This document shows, one piece after another, positions 35,512-38,950 of a stretch of 38,950 nt of DNA (the first letter of the stretch is position 1; each line of letters begins with the position of its first letter). The stretch lies in contig VSNG01000031.1 of the NCBI GenBank assembly GCA_009774175.1, positions 1 to 38,950 on the forward strand. The letters run 5' to 3'. The DNA comes from Lachnospiraceae bacterium. GTDB taxonomy: Bacteria; Bacillota; Clostridia; Lachnospirales; Lachnospiraceae. The position numbers and the translations under genes are program-made. Below the pieces are notes generated by a model. That model saw only the letters and a program-made list of their open reading frames with translations. It ran no database searches and had not been told where the DNA came from.

Positions 35512-36797
35512 AAGAAGTGGAATTGAAAGAAGGAATCAAAGAAAAAATAAATCAATTACAGGTTTATGCAGATAAAAACGATAATATCATATGGTATGAT
35601 CGCGTTGTGGATATTTTATCCGATAAAGATGATTCCGTAACGGACGAAATGATAGAAGCTGCTATTCGGACATTAGAGGAAGCCGGAATCAGTGTCGAGA
35701 GAAAGCAGAATGAAGATTATGCCGATGATAATAACAGCATCAATAGTTTTATTCCGGCCGATGTGAATATTTCGCAGCGTCCCATGAATGTATATAATCT
35801 CATGGAGCGGCTGGAAAATCATGAAGTGAATATGGAACCGGGCTTTCAGAGACACGGGGTATGGACGAAGGAACAACAGAGCAGGTTAATTGAGTCGCTT
35901 ATATTGAAAATTCCGATTCCGACATTTTATTTTAATGCCGTTGATGAGGGAGAATGGGTTGTAATAGACGGCCTGCAGAGAATGACGGCGTTTCATGATT
36001 TTCTGGTAGGAAAGAAAAATGAAGAGGGTGTCCGGATTAAGGAAAGGTTTTGTGGTTTGGAGTATATGGCGGATTTTAACGGTAAAACCTTTGATGATCT
36101 GCCCAGACAGTATATCCGGAGAATTAAGGAGACTCCGATTGTAGCGTATTTTGTGGAGAAGGGGACGCCGGAAGGTATTGTCTATAATATTTTTGAAAGA
36201 ATAAACACGGGCGGCGTTAAACTGGAAAAACAGGAGATTCGCCATGCCATGTATAATGGAAAGGCAACGGCGCTTCTTGAGCGGCTTGCGGAGAGCGCTT
36301 TGTTTATACAGGCGACCCAGCATGCCATTTCGACGGAACGAATGGAAGACAGGGAGTATGTCAATCGTTTTATTGCGTTTGCGGAACTGGATTACAGGAA
36401 TGAATATGAAGGCAATGTGGATGATTTCCTGCGAAAAGCTTTAAAAACGGTAAACCAGTACGATGACAGAGACATTGCACGCATAGAACAGAATTTTTAC
36501 CGGGCGATGAAGGGATGCAGGGATATCTTTGGCAAGTACGCATTCAGAAAGTACAATAATGATACAATGAGGAGGGGCCCCATCAATAAAGCGCTGTTTG
36601 AATCGTGGGGCGTGGTGCTTTCGGAGCTTTCACAGGATAAAATTGATATATTGGTGAAAAAACGGGAAGAACTTTTAAGAAAGCAGGGAATTAAGATGCA
36701 GGATAATGATTTTTCCATGGCCTTGAAAGGAGGAAGCCCGTCTGCATTGAAGAAACGGATCGAAATTGTCAGGAGAATCGTTGAGGAGGTTCTATGA
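35505..36797 (+). CDS. DUF262 (GmrSD N-terminal/ParB-like fold) protein
   Basis: A 430-residue protein with a DUF262 core at about 95-270: MNVYNLMERLEN, PGFQRHGVWT, SLILKIPIPTFYF, and the signature DGLQRMTA with Asp155 to Arg159. DUF262 proteins bind or hydrolyse nucleotides and are components of modification-dependent restriction (GmrSD) and other defence systems. The DUF1524 HNH nuclease half found in complete GmrSD is absent, and the C-terminus is a plain helical tail. The ATG at 35505 overlaps the cytidylyltransferase gene by seven bases; an in-frame GTG at 35475 is less likely. It shares a four-base overlap with the following ATPase gene, so the two products are presumably made together. 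Confidence 0.82.
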   Translation: MVKEVELKEGIKEKINQLQVYADKNDNIIWYDRVVDILSDKDDSVTDEMIEAAIRTLEEAGISVERKQNEDYADDNNSINSFIPADVNISQRPMNVYNLMERLENHEVNMEPGFQRHGVWTKEQQSRLIESLILKIPIPTFYFNAVDEGEWVVIDGLQRMTAFHDFLVGKKNEEGVRIKERFCGLEYMADFNGKTFDDLPRQYIRRIKETPIVAYFVEKGTPEGIVYNIFERINTGGVKLEKQEIRHAMYNGKATALLERLAESALFIQATQHAISTERMEDREYVNRFIAFAELDYRNEYEGNVDDFLRKALKTVNQYDDRDIARIEQNFYRAMKGCRDIFGKYAFRKYNNDTMRRGPINKALFESWGVVLSELSQDKIDILVKKREELLRKQGIKMQDNDFSMALKGGSPSALKKRIEIVRRIVEEVL

Positions 36798-37903
36798 TTT
36801 CAGGTTTGGAGTTAAAAAATTTTAAATGTTTTGAGAATATGCAGATTGATTTAAAAAATGTGAATGTATTTGCCGGAGTGAACGGGGTTGGCAAATCGAC
36901 GGTGATTCAGGCGTTATTGCTGATGCGGCAGTCATTCTGCGCTGATAGGGAGAGCCGCAGATTATATTTGAATGGAAAATATGCTGAAATGGGAAATTCA
37001 CAGGATGTTGTCTATGATAAAGCGCAGGACGACTTTGTGGAGATAAATTTAACTACATCTCACGATAGAAAACATACACATGTTTTTGCCTATGAGCAGG
37101 ATACGGACTATTTACAATCAGTAAAGAGCGCGCCGGATGAACGGGAAGATGAGTGGAAAAATAATTCTTTATATGGTGATAACTTTGTCTATTTGTCGGC
37201 ATACCGAATTAAACCCCAAGAACACTATGGCATAATCAGCGAAAAGGATTTAAAAATAAGAAGCTTTGGGAATAACGGCGAGTTTGCATTGCAGTATCTG
37301 GGGATGTATGGAGATGAGGATGTAAAAAACCCATGTGTCGTTGAGGAGGATGCGAAAGGGAAATCGCTGATCAATCAGGTCAGGATATGGCTGGACAGGG
37401 TGTCGCCGGGGGTGTCTCCGCAGATTAAAGTGATGATGGACAGCAGGGTTTCCGAATTGGCATTTGATTTTGTGGAAGGAAAGGAAAAGACCAATTCCTA
37501 TAAAAGTATTAACGTGGGATTTGGCATTACTTATATTTTGCCGGTAATTGTAGCGCTTTTATCCTCAAAACCAGGAGACCTGATTATGATAGAAAATCCG
37601 GAAGCGCATATTCATCCGGCGGGACAGAGAATGCTTGGAGAGCTGATTGCACGGGCAGGGGCAGGCGGCGCGCAGATAATGGTGGAGACGCATAGTGAGC
37701 ATATCATAAACGGCGTGCGTATTTCGGTAAAAGAGGACTATATTTCCAAAGACGATGTACAGCTGGCATTTTTTTATAAAGATGCACAGCAGGAGTATCG
37801 GCACACCTATCAGTCGGTACAGATTTTTGAAGATGGTAAATTAAGCGCATGGCCCGACGGTTTTCTGGATGAATGGGAAAAGGCGCTGATTGATTTGTTG
37901 TGA
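36794..37903 (+). CDS. DUF3696-type AAA ATPase (RecF/OLD-like)
   Basis: A 369-residue ATPase. GLELKNFKCFENMQIDLKN is the classic N-terminal strand pair. Walker A is GVNGVGKST at 28-36. The region around residue 265 reads MIENPEAHIHPAGQ, where Glu267 replaces the usual Walker B aspartate, and VETHSEHIINGVR is the switch segment. This matches DUF3696-containing ATPases. The stop is immediately followed by the third gene. ATPases of this type work with a sensor or effector partner in anti-phage systems, so DUF262 upstream is the probable partner. No nuclease domain is visible in it. Confidence 0.83.
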   Translation: MISGLELKNFKCFENMQIDLKNVNVFAGVNGVGKSTVIQALLLMRQSFCADRESRRLYLNGKYAEMGNSQDVVYDKAQDDFVEINLTTSHDRKHTHVFAYEQDTDYLQSVKSAPDEREDEWKNNSLYGDNFVYLSAYRIKPQEHYGIISEKDLKIRSFGNNGEFALQYLGMYGDEDVKNPCVVEEDAKGKSLINQVRIWLDRVSPGVSPQIKVMMDSRVSELAFDFVEGKEKTNSYKSINVGFGITYILPVIVALLSSKPGDLIMIENPEAHIHPAGQRMLGELIARAGAGGAQIMVETHSEHIINGVRISVKEDYISKDDVQLAFFYKDAQQEYRHTYQSVQIFEDGKLSAWPDGFLDEWEKALIDLL

Positions 37904-37933
37904 TTGACAGAAACTACGAAAGAAGAAAAGCAA

Positions 37934-38695
37934 ATGCGGATTGCGATTAATGATATTTCTTTTTTTAAGGGATTTGAAAGGATAGATGAGGCCAGAAAGG
38001 CGCTTGGGCAGTTTGGAGATGTTGCGTTGCAGCTGATGGACGCACGGGTGAGTAATGTAGATGCCCCTGTAGATATTGTGAATAGTAATAAAGTTCATAA
38101 AGCTTTGGAATTAGCGCCGCAGTATTCTTTGATTGAGGCATTGAATGACTTGAAATCCGCAATTGGGGAGCAATATTTGCGGGTTTTACAGATTCTTACT
38201 ATGCGTGGAGAAGAAGAGGACGAAAATGCAGGAGTGTTTTGTCTGTTCGGGTATCAATCTAAACATTGTGCCAGACACAAGGAGGATTTTCTTTTAAGCA
38301 TTGTGTCGGATGAAAAATTTGCGAAGAAGAAGGTAGAGGGCACACTAAATGACAGAGAAGCTTGCAGCATCAGAAATATAGCGGATGTGGAACACATATT
38401 CTCCTATTGGGAAGAGCTTGGATTTCGTTTATATGAAAACAATCCTAAGCACGGTAAGCGGAAATATATTCGGGCAGGAGGCGAAAAAGTAAGTATAGCG
38501 CCGGAAAGTGATGAATTGGGACAGAAGCTTTTAAATAAGGCAATAAACTATAAAGGAAAACTATTTTCGGTTGATACAGAAAGGAATAATCGGATTTTTG
38601 AATTTCGTTATTCTTATGCAAATAAATATCATGGATTTTTGAATGAGGATTTGGCGGAGGAGGACAAGAATCGGATTATTGAGGCGGCGAGATAG
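37934..38695 (+). CDS. Uncharacterised third component of the DUF262/ATPase module
   Basis: A 253-residue protein that I do not recognise. It opens with IAINDISFFKGFERIDEARKALGQF and contains a middle region with Cys and His residues (CLFGYQSKHCARHK) and a C-terminal stretch FRYSYANKYHGFLNE. It is mostly helical with no membrane segment or signal peptide. I chose the ATG at 37934; a TTG at 37904, directly after the ATPase stop, would add ten residues. The gene shares strand and tight spacing with the two before it, so it is probably a subunit or effector of the same system. Without a homologue I assign no activity. Confidence 0.55.
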   Translation: MRIAINDISFFKGFERIDEARKALGQFGDVALQLMDARVSNVDAPVDIVNSNKVHKALELAPQYSLIEALNDLKSAIGEQYLRVLQILTMRGEEEDENAGVFCLFGYQSKHCARHKEDFLLSIVSDEKFAKKKVEGTLNDREACSIRNIADVEHIFSYWEELGFRLYENNPKHGKRKYIRAGGEKVSIAPESDELGQKLLNKAINYKGKLFSVDTERNNRIFEFRYSYANKYHGFLNEDLAEEDKNRIIEAAR

Positions 38696-38950
38696 TCGAA
38701 AGGCAGTGAGCGTAAGCGAAGGATATTGTTGATGCACGCTAAAACGTATAAAATGGAATGCGGCTATCTTATTAGAGTTTGAAAAGACTGGAAATTTAAA
38801 AAGTTTAAATCTGATTTATATAAAAGTGGCAGAATGGAATTGAATTACAAAAGTAGAAGCAATATAATGATGATAAAGCAGATAAACGAAGGATAATTCC
38901 TGATTATTAATAATTATTGGATAGCAATGTGGTATTTGACAGTTCCATGG
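38696..38950. other. AT-rich end region without a gene
   Basis: No frame here has a ribosome site and a credible product. A short AT-only inverted repeat, ATTTAAA/TTTAAAT, lies near 38797-38813 but lacks a T-run. TTGACA near 38937 is a perfect -35 box whose -10 would lie beyond the window, so a new transcription unit may start just outside. Confidence 0.3.

Overview
The window looks like a surface-polysaccharide biosynthesis locus of a low-to-moderate-GC Gram-positive anaerobe. Clostridia, probably Lachnospiraceae-like, is my best guess. The grounds are strong purine-rich ribosome binding sites (AGGAG/GGAGG), frequent GTG starts, long runs of co-oriented genes with short overlaps, and protein sequences typical of gut Firmicutes. 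This is inference, because no rRNA or housekeeping marker is present. Every gene I accept is on the + strand.

Layout. (1) 6-8296 is an AT-rich glycan cassette: a sulfatase-fold enzyme, a GT2 glycosyltransferase, a degenerate DegT-type PLP protein, a FemAB/GNAT-like transferase, a fused APS-kinase-like/methyltransferase protein, a sugar aminotransferase and an ABC-type oligosaccharide flippase. (2) 8499-15562 is a four-gene cassette unrelated to sugars: a phosphoribosyltransferase-like protein, a 1097-residue protein joining an HD phosphohydrolase domain to a GHKL (Hsp90-type) ATPase, an OLD/RecF-like ATPase, and a small protein with a D...ExK nuclease-like motif. I read it as a candidate, poorly described conflict or anti-phage system. 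(3) 15821-21478 encodes one 1885-residue membrane-anchored protein. Its C-terminal half is built from YD/RHS-like units arranged in a clear four-unit higher-order repeat iterated seven times. (4) 21571-35511 is a second, more GC-rich glycan block: UDP-xylose synthase; two GT-C-like membrane proteins; two GtrB/DPM1-like GT2 enzymes; an acetyltransferase, aminotransferase and ketoisomerase set for a 3-acetamido-3,6-dideoxyhexose; a short-chain epimerase/reductase; a DRE-TIM aldolase; a TPP-dependent acetolactate-synthase-like enzyme; and two RfbF-type cytidylyltransferases. (5) 35505-38695 is a DUF262 / DUF3696-ATPase / unknown triplet, a second defence-like module joined to the end of the sugar operon by a coding overlap.

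How the genes may work together. Cytidylyltransferase, aldolase, TPP enzyme and reductase suggest a branched or acyl-extended CDP-sugar, related in logic to yersiniose synthesis. FdtA-, FdtB- and GNAT-like enzymes suggest an N-acetylated 3-aminosugar. The GtrB-like GT2 plus GT-C pairs suggest polyprenyl-phosphate-sugar donors used outside the membrane, and the ABC flippase would export a lipid-linked oligosaccharide. Missing from the window are a recognisable initiating sugar-1-phosphate transferase, a Wzy polymerase and the 4,6-dehydratases, so the locus must continue outside it or rely on genes elsewhere. I saw no tRNA, rRNA, CRISPR array, transposase or integrase.
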